Both the position numbers and the translations under genes were made by a program. A stretch of 21,385 bases of DNA from positions 1 to 21,385 of the forward strand of contig JASJQH010000206.1 of the NCBI GenBank assembly GCA_040143965.1. The letters are read 5' to 3'. The notes beneath the pieces are model-generated. The model was not told where the DNA came from. It saw only the letters and a list, made by a program, of their open reading frames with translations, and made no database searches. The DNA is from Basidiobolus ranarum. Taxonomy: Eukaryota > Basidiobolomycota > Basidiobolomycetes > Basidiobolales. Below, one piece after another: positions 10,782-20,594 of this stretch. Each line of letters starts with the position of its first letter. The first letter of the stretch is position 1.

Positions 10782-12497
10782 TTTCTTCTCTCCAAATTTG
10801 GTGAATATTAAAACCAAGGGTACTCTCAAAACGAATTATTTTAGATCAGAATAGAGCTGCCGTTTGCTAGATTGTGTTCCAGGTGTAAGGAATCAAGTTG
10901 AGCGGCAATGATATAAAAATCTGATAGATGATCACTAGCGAAATTATGTACCAGCTACTTCGAGGTGTTTAAAGCTATCTATAACGAACAGATTTCTAAT
11001 AACAATAGTTCCAAGTTGTAAATGGAGGCAGGCGTTTTAAATAGAGAAACTTGACGTGGGCGGAGATTTCACAATTTATTCACAACTGTAAAGCGGGGTA
11101 AGGTAGTGCACAGTTGAAAGTGGGGGCCGGAGAAGGTTGATTGGGAAACATTATGCAGCTAAGAGCGGGCGATTTTTGGCTACAGAGCACGAATGAACTA
11201 ACGAGAGTTAAAATTACTCGAACTATTCAGCATAGTGGCATAGTCCCAACTATTTTCTCTGGATTCATTTACAACTTTCAGCATTTACATGTTCAAATAT
11301 CCACTTTTCTCAAACTCTTTATATCATTCCATCGCTGATTCAATTGCCGAGAATTGTCTAGAGGTGACATGTAACGGAGCTAATCAATAAACTTCAAATT
11401 AGATACACAGAGATAGTTTCGTACCTTACACATCTGAATCCTATTCTAGCTGTAGGCCTCCTTTTCAGTTGCCTCCAAGTCTAACTTCACTCATATCTAT
11501 CATTACATTGCCGTGCGTAGTTTTTCACTATTATACGCTTAAATACGTTTATAGTATGTGGGATGCAGCTCTGAACAATTGCCCAAGATGCACCATCAGG
11601 ATTTGTACTAATTTGAAACTTGGTTATATTTCAGTGCCAATTGTACATATATGTTTTCGACATCAACAGTCGCAAAATACCTCAGAGTGTAGTAAGTGAG
11701 TGGTTGTAGCTTGCATAAGATGGGAATTAAAAATAGAAAATGATCTAGGCAAATATGAGCTAAGTTGTAGGATAATGAACACCTGAATCAGGATAATTCT
11801 CCGTAAAAGTGAGAAGCAAGGCAAACCGTTAAGGACATTCAACTATGAACAGTAATGCATGTGTACTAAGCATTACGATTTAGGATAAAATGCATTACTA
11901 ACTTTAATTCCACTTTGTTGAGAAAGATTGTTCCAAGTCGACATAATCTCTGCCAGCGGCTTTATCTATTTCTTCCATAGTCATACCAAATTACAAATGT
12001 CAGATTATATAACGACTTGATATTCAGTGATATCTAGATAAGACGATTTTTTATGTGATACCTTGGAAGCTGTGGGAGTGGATCTTACACTAGCGTGGCC
12101 AACAACTACAATAATTTCTATTTGTTATATTCTCTTATCATGTTGCATTAGTATAGCAAGTGAGATCATGATGAACTTTCACCTAAGTTATCGGAAGGTT
12201 GGCCATAAAGAACACACTCCGAATCAGCATAGTGAATATACGAGAAACAGTCTGTTATTCCTGAAAAATATTAGACATTCACCTCATGCATAATACTACG
12301 ATATATTCAGGATTACACTGGCCGCAGTTATCAATGCTATCCGAGTCCACCAGTCATCAGAGATTTTACTGCGCGTACCGATCAAAACACAAAAAACAGT
12401 CTCATAATATTTTGTATTTACTGCTCTCAGCATAATAAATAGTTTGGCGGTCAGAACGTTGGGAACGTGTCCTTTATGGATATTAACCCTTTTAAAT
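10782..12497. other. Divergent intergenic region, 1.7 kb, between SH3 gene and POL3
   Basis: The stretch should carry the promoters of the minus-strand SH3 gene and of POL3. A locally GC-richer block at about 11030-11140 stands out from the AT-rich surroundings. The open frames here (11141-11338, 11469-11699, 12063-12293 plus, 12296-12517 minus) have no motif and are about the length expected by chance. No RNA gene, mobile element or clear MCB element (ACGCGT) near the POL3 start was found. Confidence 0.45.
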
Positions 12498-15400
12498 ATG
12501 TTTGTTAAGCCTGACAAAGCCTTTTCATCTGCTTCAAAAAAAAGAAAAATAAACGCCCAACAAGTTCCTACATTTGGTACTCGGTCTCTTTCTTCTTTTG
12601 AGCAAGATTTAGAACTTTTATCACAAAATCCGATAGGTTAGTTCTTACCACTTACTATGGCTAATTCAGAATATCTAAGCATATTTGAATTCTCTAGCCG
12701 ATCCAAATGAAAACGTATGGAAGCGGAAGAGTTTACCTAACATCAACCCTGCCATTGATAAAATAAGTAAGCCGAATTCTTTGATCCGTTAATTGAAATT
12801 CTCAGTCAATCTGTCGATCTAAGTTTAATATCTATCAAGTTTTCCAGCAGATCGAGGCTGATGAGTATATTGAATCACAGAGTAACGAGCCTGTTATTCG
12901 GCTCTATGGTGTAACTGAGGTTAGCTTTTCGAGAAAGCGGTTGTTTGATGTTGATTTCTAAGAGTATAATGATTGCCAATGATAGAGAGGAAACAGTGTT
13001 GCTTGTCACGTGCGCGGGTTTTTCCCTTACTTCTATGTACCAGCTCCTCTAGGGTTTAGGAAAGAGCATATACCTGAATTTAAGTTAGCATTAGAGGTCA
13101 GGAACATTTATTTAATATGTTTCTTGAGTGATTGGAAGCTCATGTTAAGTATTCATAAATTCAGCAAGCCGTTAAGAGTGAACAAAAAGACAAAACTAAC
13201 ACGTTGGTTCGATCGATACGCATGACGATGAAAGAAAGCATATACGGCTTTCATGGAAATATCAAGGCGCCATTTTTGAGAATTGAACTGAGCTTTCCAA
13301 AATTAGTGGCACCTACGAAACATATCCTTTTGTTATGCGTTTTTTAATGGTTACTATATAATTTCTTGGATTCTATTATCTCTTCACTCTTCACACGTGT
13401 GTTAGAACATGGAATTACTTTTGGTCAATTTCCGGCGTATGCATGCCAAACATATGAGAGTAATTTGGAATATATTTTACGCTTTATGATTGATTGTCAG
13501 GTGAATTATTTTGTGAAGTAATAGTATTTTTTTATCTCTATACTGATCCGCTTTTGCATTGTACGCTAGGTTACTGGAATGAATTGGATTGAACTTCCAC
13601 CGAAGGCGTATCGACTAATTTCAAACCTCTCGTCTAATTGTCAACTTGAACTTGAGATCAAGTAGGGCAGCTAACTATCCACCGACTAATAGAAAGATCC
13701 TAATTGAGCCACTTATCAATTGCTAGATACGATAAACTTATAAGCCATGAACCAATCGAGGATTGGTCGCACATAGCACCTCTACGTATTCTTAGTTTTG
13801 ATATCGAATGCGCTGGCCGTAAGGGTGTTTTCCCTGACCCATCAGTTGATCCAGTTATTCAAATCGCAAATATAGTGACAACTCAAGGTAACTCGAATAT
13901 GAAAAAATATTTTATTTCTATTAGAGTTCTCTCAATTGTTCCAATTATAACCTTCTTTGATTCCTAGGACATTCCAAGCCATTCATCAAAAATGTTTTCA
14001 CGCTAAATTCTTGTGCTTCCATTGCTGGAGCAGAAATATTCTCATTTCAGGATGAAAGAGAGATGTTACTGAAATGGAGAGATTTTTTGGTGGAGGTAGA
14101 AATCACATTTTACGCAAGAAATTGTATACTCTTTGTTGAAGCGATCTCTAATATTATTGCAATAGGTTGATCCTGACGTAGTAATCGGTTACAACATTAC
14201 CAATTTTGATTTTCCATATTTGTTGGATAGAGCCTCGCATCTTAAAGTTGAAAACTTTGCATTCCTTGGACGTATAAAACGTAATTACAATATTGAAGGA
14301 CCATGGTCAAAATTGTAGATATGCCTGTTCTCATCATCCATTTACTTAGTCATTCAAAGTCAAGTCAAAGACACTCGATTCTCTTCTCGTGCATACGGCA
14401 CACGTGAAAACAAAACAATCAATTTGGAAGGAAGAGTCCAGTTAGATCTTCTACAAGTCATGCAACGTGATTATAAACTTAGATCATATACTCTTAATTC
14501 TGTGTGTGCCCAGTTTTTGGGAGAACAAAAGGAAGATGTTCACCACTCAATCATCACTGATCTACAAAACGGAGACGACGAAACTAGACGCAGATTAGCC
14601 GTGTATTGCTTAAAGGTAACAATATTTCATTATATTACATTGGATAAGCAATCAACCCGACATGATATTAACTGAGCTTAATACTTTTAGGATGCTTACC
14701 TCCCTCAACGTCTTATGGATAAGCTTATGTGCTTGATCAATTATATTGAAATGGCACGTGTGACTGGTGTTCCCTTTAACTATCTACTTGCAAGAGGACA
14801 GCAAATCAAGGTCGTGTCTCAACTGTATAGAAAAGCTATTCAACAGGACTTGGTAATCCCAGCTATGAAAGCTGAAGGTATGTGCTAATACGAATCAGTG
14901 TTTGGCAATTATCTTGTGTAACCATTCTTCTCAACGTATAGGCTCCGATGAAGCTTATGAGGGAGCTACTGTTATCGAACCAGTAAAAGGATACTATCAC
15001 ATCCCTATCGCAACATTGGATTTCAACTCTTTGTACCCTTCTATTATGATAGCACACAACCTCTGCTATACTACGTTACTAAGTAACTCCATTATCAGTA
15101 AACTTAATCTCGAAAAAGATGTAGATTACTCAGTTACTCCAAATAATGGTTAGTCATAAAATAGTAGCAGAAAATTCTACTTACTAATTAATTAATTAAT
15201 TTGTAGACGCATTTGTTAAGACCAATCGAAGAAAAGGCCTACTTCCTACGATCTTGGAGGATCTTTTATCGGCTAGAAAAAGAGCTAAGGCTGATTTGAA
15301 AAAAGAAACTGATCCATTTAGGAAGGCTGTATTAGATGGACGTCAGTTGGCTTTGAAGGTCATTAGTAACTATTTTCCTCACTTAGAATTCAATACTAAT

Positions 15401-16182
15401 GTAAACACTCTACTCTAGATCAGTGCCAACTCCGTTTATGGATTTACTGGCGCCACAGTAGGTAAACTTCCATGCTTACAAATCTCGTCGAGCGTCACTG
15501 CCTATGGCCGAACAATGATTGAAAAAACTAAACAGGTAGAGTAGAATACTTCAGTGGCATTGTTATCAGTCGTCATGGCAATTTCACCCCTAATACCTTT
15601 GAGTAGGCTGTTGAAGAGCACTTCACGATTACCAATGGATATACACATGATGCTCAAGTGATCTATGGCGATACAGATTCAGTCATGGTTAAGTTTGGCA
15701 CTGCTGATCTTGAAGAAGCGATGAAGCTAGGTAAAAATAAGAATCGAAATATTAGATATTAGATTGAGAACTCAGCACATATTGATATATAGGACATGAA
15801 GCAGCCGGTGTAGTCACTGCCCAGTTCATTAAGCCCATCAACTTGGAATTTGAAAAAGCATACTTTCCATATTTACTTATCAGTAAGAAAAGATACGCGG
15901 GGCTATATTGGACCAACCCTAAGAAATGGGATAAGATGGATACCAAAGGTATTGAGGTAAATATCATTTAACTACGAATTGCACAGAGATGTCGAAAGAA
16001 ATTCTAATGGACCCAAAATCCGATTTCTTTAGACTGTACGAAGAGACAATTGTCGATTGGTTTCGAATGTAATTACCACTTGCCTTCGTAAAATTTTGAT
16101 TGATCGAGATGTACAAGCAGCTTTGGATTACACTAAAGAAGTCATATCCGATCTTCTGCAAAATAAAATCGACATGTCTTAA
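12498..16182 (+). CDS. POL3: DNA polymerase delta catalytic subunit, 18 exons, ends early at an in-frame TAA
   Basis: Replicative lagging-strand DNA polymerase with proofreading exonuclease. Exons: 12498-12636, 12698-12766, 12840-12919, 12986-13096, 13165-13321, 13397-13500, 13570-13661, 13727-13887, 13968-14095, 14166-14280, 14350-14615, 14691-14877, 14942-15148, 15207-15358, 15419-15535, 15607-15730, 15793-15956, 16033-16182. They total 2523 nt, 840 aa. Seen: a KKRK nuclear signal, Exo I FDIEC (D276, E278), Exo [14 protein letters not shown] (N360, D362), Exo III YCLKD (471-475), motif [10 protein letters not shown] (D563), motif [10 protein letters not shown] (656-664) and motif C YGDTDS (D717, D719). 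All catalytic residues are intact. The intron at 13322-13396 is AT-AC; all others are GT-AG. The frame ends at TAA 16180-16182, where the family has Gln. LIITKALSKT continues in frame after it, but the thumb and the CysA/CysB zinc and iron-sulfur motifs (about 240 aa; family length ~1,080-1,100) are absent. Possibly a decaying copy. Confidence 0.93.
13322..13396 (+). other. Putative U12-type (minor spliceosome) AT-AC intron in POL3
   Basis: The 75-bp intron begins ATATCCTTT (13322-13330), a perfect match to the U12-type 5' splice site, and ends CACAC. A CTCTTCACT with A at 13386 lies 10 nt before the 3' end and partly matches the U12 branch consensus (TTCCTTRAC). Splicing joins ACG AAA C to GT GTG TTA GAA, giving [11 protein letters not shown], which fits the conserved Pol delta segment between the FLKI-like strand and TYESN. 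No GT donor in the needed phase exists before the next in-frame TAA, and the only AG (13405) would break the conserved reading. Confidence 0.77.
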
Positions 16183-16212
16183 TTAATCATTACTAAAGCT
16201 TTGAGTAAAACT
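16183..16212 (+). pseudogene. POL3: Orphaned POL3 coding remnant after the stop codon
   Basis: Immediately after the TAA the same frame reads LIITKALSKT, matching the family's conserved LVITKELT(R/K). It then runs into GTGTTA, which could be a splice donor. No later POL3 exon follows. The stop therefore interrupts a formerly coding exon and is not the natural end of the gene. Confidence 0.75.
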
Positions 16213-17148
16213 GTGTTATCTGATTTCTCATTTTTATATTTTGTCTTTACAAGCAACTTTAGTCTTGGTCTTATTTCTGCATCACCTTTTGTTGGAAATA
16301 TCGCTTTTTGTACTTGATTTTCACTCTTTTGCATAACTTCATCGACCTATTAGAATATAGAATAATACAGTATTCTTCTTCCTCCTATAATGTTTATCAT
16401 AGATTCTCTTCCATGACTGGACCACAGTTGCACTATAACATGATAAATTCCGTTCATTATCTTTGAATAAAAAGCAAGTTTGAGGCCAACAAGTTCCCGC
16501 TTCAAGTGGATTACCATTCCGACTTACGGCGCTTTCGACTATTCAGTGTGAAGCACCATATGCTAGTATATATATTAAGCAACAAGCTACCCCAATTCGC
16601 GTTGATGTTGATATCTGTAGTATTCCAATATTCGATGATGATGGAAATTCACTATGGAGTATAAATACGAATACGTAACAATAAGAATATATTGACAGCT
16701 TGAACGATTGCTCATTTGCGAGATTCCACAGCTACCCATTCTGGGTCAATGCAACTAACTTTTTAAACATTCTGAATGGATACTTAATTCCTTGCATATT
16801 AGAAATCAATTCACATATTCCCACAACGAATGTACAAGGACCTATTAATTGGTTGATTCCAGGGGATTCAGCTGGGGCTACTTGGCATGAATTTAACTGG
16901 TTTAGTAGCTTAGTCAAGGATCTGTGGTTCAACGTGAAACAGTTTCAAGAAATGTAGTGCCAGTATCGAATATAGGAGGATTGAGCTTTGGGAATAAGGG
17001 ACAAATAAAATCTGGAAAAAATCCCTGCCGTGTATGTAGTGGATGATTGGTTAATCATTTGATGTCAGGTTGGAAATTTAAATTTAAAGTGCAGTCAAGT
17101 TTTGACAACTTGTAAATAATCAACTTTTATACTATACCTTAGCGCGTC
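16213..17148. other. Region between POL3 break and hydrolase gene
   Basis: Apart from the gene fragment above, this stretch is AT-rich and holds no recognisable exon of the missing POL3 thumb or cysteine-rich end. The last 190 bases before 17149 should include the promoter of the secreted hydrolase; an AT-rich TTTATACTATA lies at about 17125-17135. Confidence 0.4.
16485..16957 (+). CDS. Unrecognised gene fragment, at least two exons
   Basis: An open frame (16485-16674) joined over a 57-bp GT-AG intron (16675-16731, donor GTAACA, acceptor CCACAG) to 16732-16957 reads about 138 residues to a TAG. Phase is consistent and the intron is of the size usual in this window. The protein looks globular and beta-rich: PIRVDVDICSIPIFDDDGNS, then YPFWVNATNFLNILNGYLIP, PINWLIPGDSAGATWHEFNW, and the end FQEM. 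It is unusually rich in Trp, Asn and Ile. I could not fix a start. The frame opens just after a stop at 16481, an ATG at 16413 could belong to an upstream exon, but no donor with the right phase was found. I do not recognise the family. It occupies the place where the missing end of POL3 would be. Confidence 0.33.
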
Positions 17149-18105
17149 ATGAGCTCAGCCTGGCTTCATCAGTGTGGTAGCTTGGGTTGGCGTACTATTC
17201 ATCTTCTAGTAATCTTCATGCTTCTCTGTAACTGTACTGTAATGGCACAGAATAGTCTTTCTTCTGGTTTTGTACAACAGGACTCGACAAATCCAATAAA
17301 TCAACATCAAATAAATATCCTACTGCTCGGCGATTCCCTGACTGCTGGCTGGACAATGAGCGGAAGGGCTATACACAGCTATGGAATCCAACTCCAGAAG
17401 CAACTTATTGGGAGAGGCTATGATGCCCAGGTTCGTACTCATCTCTACTACAATCCTAGAAGTCATAACCGAGACCTTCTTTTTTAGGTAGAGATACGCG
17501 GAATACCTGGTGAAGCTGTTTTAGATTCCATGACTCAGACAACTAGAGTTATTTTAGACAATGCAGAGTGTTTAGATCGTCACTTCGATTACGCTATTGT
17601 CCTTGCTGGAACTAACGATGTGTTCCATGGATATCCTCCCCACAAAATAATGGGTGGCTTGAAAACTATCTATGAGAGAATCTGGAAACATGGCGCCAAG
17701 ATAATGGCACTGACAATGCCCGAGTACGATTGGGTAAGCTGCGGAGTATTTGTTGAGTTTGATAGGTTTTAATCATATATTGTGCCTCTGTTAGGATCGC
17801 GTAAACCATAATGAACCACACAGAATAGAAGTGAATGCACTGCTACGGTAGCTCATAAGTCATCCCAACTCTTTCCAGCTACTTGTTTAACTAACAACTA
17901 CCCATCTCTTAGAAATTTCACTTCTGAACAAAAATCCCTAGATCTGCAGTTGTATGATTTTGCCCATGCATTTCCACTTCGCTCATTAGATGCGGTTACT
18001 CGAAAAAAGCTATGGGACTCGGATCGCATCCACCCTAGTGTGTATGGGTATGATGTAATGGGCGATATGATTTATGTTGCATTCCAAAGGCTGTTACGAA
18101 GCTAA
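17149..18105 (+). CDS. Secreted SGNH/GDSL-type esterase or lipase
   Basis: Four exons (17149-17430, 17488-17733, 17795-17847, 17913-18105) give 774 nt, 257 aa, TAA stop. All introns are GT-AG (57-65 bp). An N-terminal hydrophobic segment at about residues 18-33 ending VMA-Q reads as a signal peptide. The SGNH blocks are complete: LLLGDSLTAGW (nucleophile S63), a Gly in EIRGIPGE (about 99-102), GTND (N137), and WDSDRIHPSVYGY with the D231/H234 pair. These enzymes hydrolyse esters of lipids, acetylated polysaccharides or other acyl groups. The substrate cannot be told from sequence, but secretion suggests wall, host or environmental polymers. Length is ordinary for a single-domain SGNH hydrolase. 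It is followed 0.7 kb downstream by another secreted protein gene on the same strand. Confidence 0.87.
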
Positions 18106-18776
18106 GCAATATCATGATAGGCAGGATCAAGGCCTGTTTAGTGGCACGTGTGCGTGAATACTTTAAGCGAAATTTATTTGAAATCTTTTGGAATTGAATT
18201 TTCTAGATCTATATTCAAACTTCACGTAATATTTTAAAAATCTTTTACAAAATTAAACCTTTCAACCTAATTACAGACCTAGTATACATTGTACTTCAAA
18301 CTTGTATATGTGTATTCGTTTGAAATCGATGAACATCAAGAAACATGACTTACATGCTGTATATGCAATTATTCTAGCTAAATAAACTGCATATGCATCA
18401 TCAACAATGGTTGGTTAAAAGTAGCTCGAATCGTAAGAATCCTTCCTAATGGGAAACGTCATGCCACAACACACAATATCTGAGGATTTCAAAAAGTGTG
18501 TTTGGTTGAATTTCTCCTATCCATGCCCTAGGCAATTTAGGCTATTTTGTCATCACTCATTCACCTATCATATGTTCTAAACATCTAGACCACCTTTCAA
18601 ACTTTAGCTGCTGGTGAAACGGTGTCCGATTCAACTCGAAATAATCACAACTTCCCCGAATTGTTGAATGCGTCCTTGAAACTTCACGATCAAACACTGG
18701 TCAGAAACTGATATATTTCAGTAGCGAAAGCTCTATTTCTATTATCATCAAAGATTTTGAATCCATTTACCTCACC
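18106..18776. promoter_or_regulatory. Intergenic between the two secreted-protein genes
   Basis: This 671-bp AT-rich stretch holds the 3' UTR of the hydrolase (an AATAAA lies near 18381) and the promoter of the small secreted protein. No coding frame or repeat was recognised. Confidence 0.4.
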
Positions 18777-19265
18777 ATGATTTACTCCAAAGTATTCGTT
18801 GTATTCTCTTTACTTTTGACAGGACTCAGCTTTACCGTAGGACTAACTCCTAATCAAGGCCCAGCAAAAAATCCCTTGGAGGATTACAAAAGAATTGTAT
18901 CCCAAAACTACCAATTCTTTGATCAAGGTAGACAGGAACTGGAAAAGATCAAAGTAAATGCAGAGGAAGATGAAGTCCAAACATATGAAAGCTTTAGAAA
19001 AACCATGCGTAGGTTGAAAGACCTTTTCATCAACTGTCGTATGCTTCGTCGTCAAGTGATCAAAGCAAAGGAAGCCCTTCTTAAGGCCAATCTCAATATA
19101 ATTAATTTAGAGGAACTGGTGGACAAAGATATCGATAGCCTTGAAAACCATTTCGATTCTTACATGGAGGAATTCAAAGTTGCTTATGATGAGGTCAAGA
19201 GATCCTTTCACAAAGGACTAAATGAGAGAAAGGACGTTACTTGGGATAAAAGATTGAGTATTTAA
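18777..19265 (+). CDS. Small secreted helical protein, unknown function
   Basis: A single-exon frame of 162 codons starts at an ATG in good context (CACCATGA) and ends with TAA. Residues 1 to about 22 form a clear signal peptide (MIYSKVFVVFSLLLTGLSFT, then VG). The mature part (~140 aa) is strongly charged and helix-prone, with long runs of Lys, Glu, Asp and Leu and only one cysteine (INCRML). It probably forms a helical bundle or coiled coil. There is no transmembrane segment after the signal, no GPI-like tail and no known catalytic motif. In plant-associated fungi such proteins are often listed as candidate effectors, but the sequence alone does not show this. It lacks introns, unlike nearly all its neighbours. 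An AATAAA sits five bases after the stop (19270-19275). Confidence 0.72.
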   Translation: MIYSKVFVVFSLLLTGLSFTVGLTPNQGPAKNPLEDYKRIVSQNYQFFDQGRQELEKIKVNAEEDEVQTYESFRKTMRRLKDLFINCRMLRRQVIKAKEALLKANLNIINLEELVDKDIDSLENHFDSYMEEFKVAYDEVKRSFHKGLNERKDVTWDKRLSI

Positions 19266-20451
19266 TCCAAATAAACAATATTATTATTAAGCCCCTCAGT
19301 GAATGTTTATATTGATGATCGCTAGAATTATTCGTACTGACTAACAAGCTCTTCGAGGAAAAATTGAAGTGACATCTATGTATAGTCCTCAAAACCCGTG
19401 ATATTGTTGGTCGAGCAGTGACGTAAATCTCACAATGTTGCCGTGCCAAAAGACGACATGGGCCAATGATGTAGCTTCAAGGTGGGCGGTGGACTCTCGA
19501 AATTCAGTACTAACTCAAAACGATTTTGGATCACAAATGTGGCTAAAGTCATTGCTATATTAGATAACTTTCATTGGGCTGCTGCTAAATAGAAGTTTCT
19601 TTTTAATGTTAAGCTTTAATTAGACTACACATATTTGGTAATCCTTTATCAGATGAAGTGGTGCTTATCTTGAGTTGATTATGTCTTGCTAAATCTATAA
19701 TTTATCAGTCCTAATGCGCTCGAGAGGCTAACGTCTTTTCAATCAACTACCATAATGGGAGAATAGCCGATACTCTAGGATCTGGTGAGTCAGTGTATTT
19801 CATTAAATCACAGGCTTCTGTCGCCATTCGAATATCGATCACTCATGATAGTCAGGTTCTATCAGTCATGGTCACTAATGCTTGTTATATAGGCCTCGGT
19901 TGATGTTTTGGTTGTCATAGGCACAGTCGGATTCTGTTGTAGTACCGTGGCTCATCAGAGATGAGTTGGGTTGCTAAAAGCATCTAGCCGTAACACCTTT
20001 GTTTATTAATATTGCGACTTTGGCCAGGGCATGTTAGCTGATGGTCATTGCCATTGGTGTAGATGCTTTTTTGCTTGTGCTACAGGATGGTGAATAGTAA
20101 CAACCAAAAAAACTAAGTCTTCGCACCTCAAAGCCAAAAATAGATTAAGCCGTAATGGATCATTTCCCTACTAGGCGTAGTGATCATGCATTGCCTCATG
20201 ATATATGTGTTACCTGCTCAATCATTCATCAAACACCACATTATTAATTTCCCAAAACCATCATCATCATGATCCCAATGGATGTAACAGGTAGGTGTGG
20301 AATCAGTCGAGCTGGTCCCCAATATCCCCAATTATGATGGACCCCCAGTTAGCCGAATTTGGATGAAAATATACTACCTGCTAATGATCCAATCAAGGAG
20401 CCTCTTTGACTGGTGGAACAATCTGTATAATCTCTTCACTACTCTAAGGAC
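19266..20451. other. Intergenic, 1.2 kb, nothing recognised
   Basis: The stretch between the small secreted protein and the KRE6-type gene promoter is AT-rich, with many in-frame stops on both strands. A short CAT repeat lies near 20260-20272. No gene, RNA or mobile element is supported. Confidence 0.45.
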
Positions 20452-20459
20452 TATATAAA
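20452..20459 (+). promoter_or_regulatory. TATA box upstream of KRE6-type gene
   Basis: TATATAAA lies 136 bp before the ATG at 20595. It is followed by a pyrimidine-rich leader (about 20515-20560), the usual arrangement in fungal promoters. Confidence 0.45.
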
Positions 20460-20594
20460 GAGTAGGCAGATGGTGTGTCTACTTGTTCAGAACTTGTGGT
20501 TATTGAAGTAACTTATTTTCCTCATTATTAATCTCCCTTTACTTTCGTCAAGTTCTACCAAACGTTTCTTTGACAAACATATTCCCCAAGAGTG

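Noticed and set aside
12063-12293. Plus-strand frame upstream of POL3
   Set aside because: It starts with TTG, has no motif and does not splice into POL3.
13300-13405. Ordinary GT-AG intron ending at TTAG 13405 in POL3
   Set aside because: The next exon would need a phase-1 donor, but no GT in that phase exists before the in-frame TAA. It would also remove the conserved RVLE residues.
15184-15202. ATTA tandem run in a POL3 intron
   Set aside because: A short low-complexity tract inside an otherwise normal 58-bp intron; no sign of a functional repeat.
16180-16182. TAA read as glutamine (altered genetic code)
   Set aside because: Other genes here end cleanly at TAA (DysF, hydrolase, small secreted protein) with no homology beyond, and no other in-frame TAA or TAG was needed in any model. 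A single mutation plus loss of the gene end is simpler.
16470-16690. PB1-like domain in another frame (VDYHSDLRRFRL)
   Set aside because: The acidic half (IFDDDGN) lies in a different frame and only a 32-bp intron could join them. The overlapping frame is continuous and splices well, so the PB1 resemblance is probably chance.
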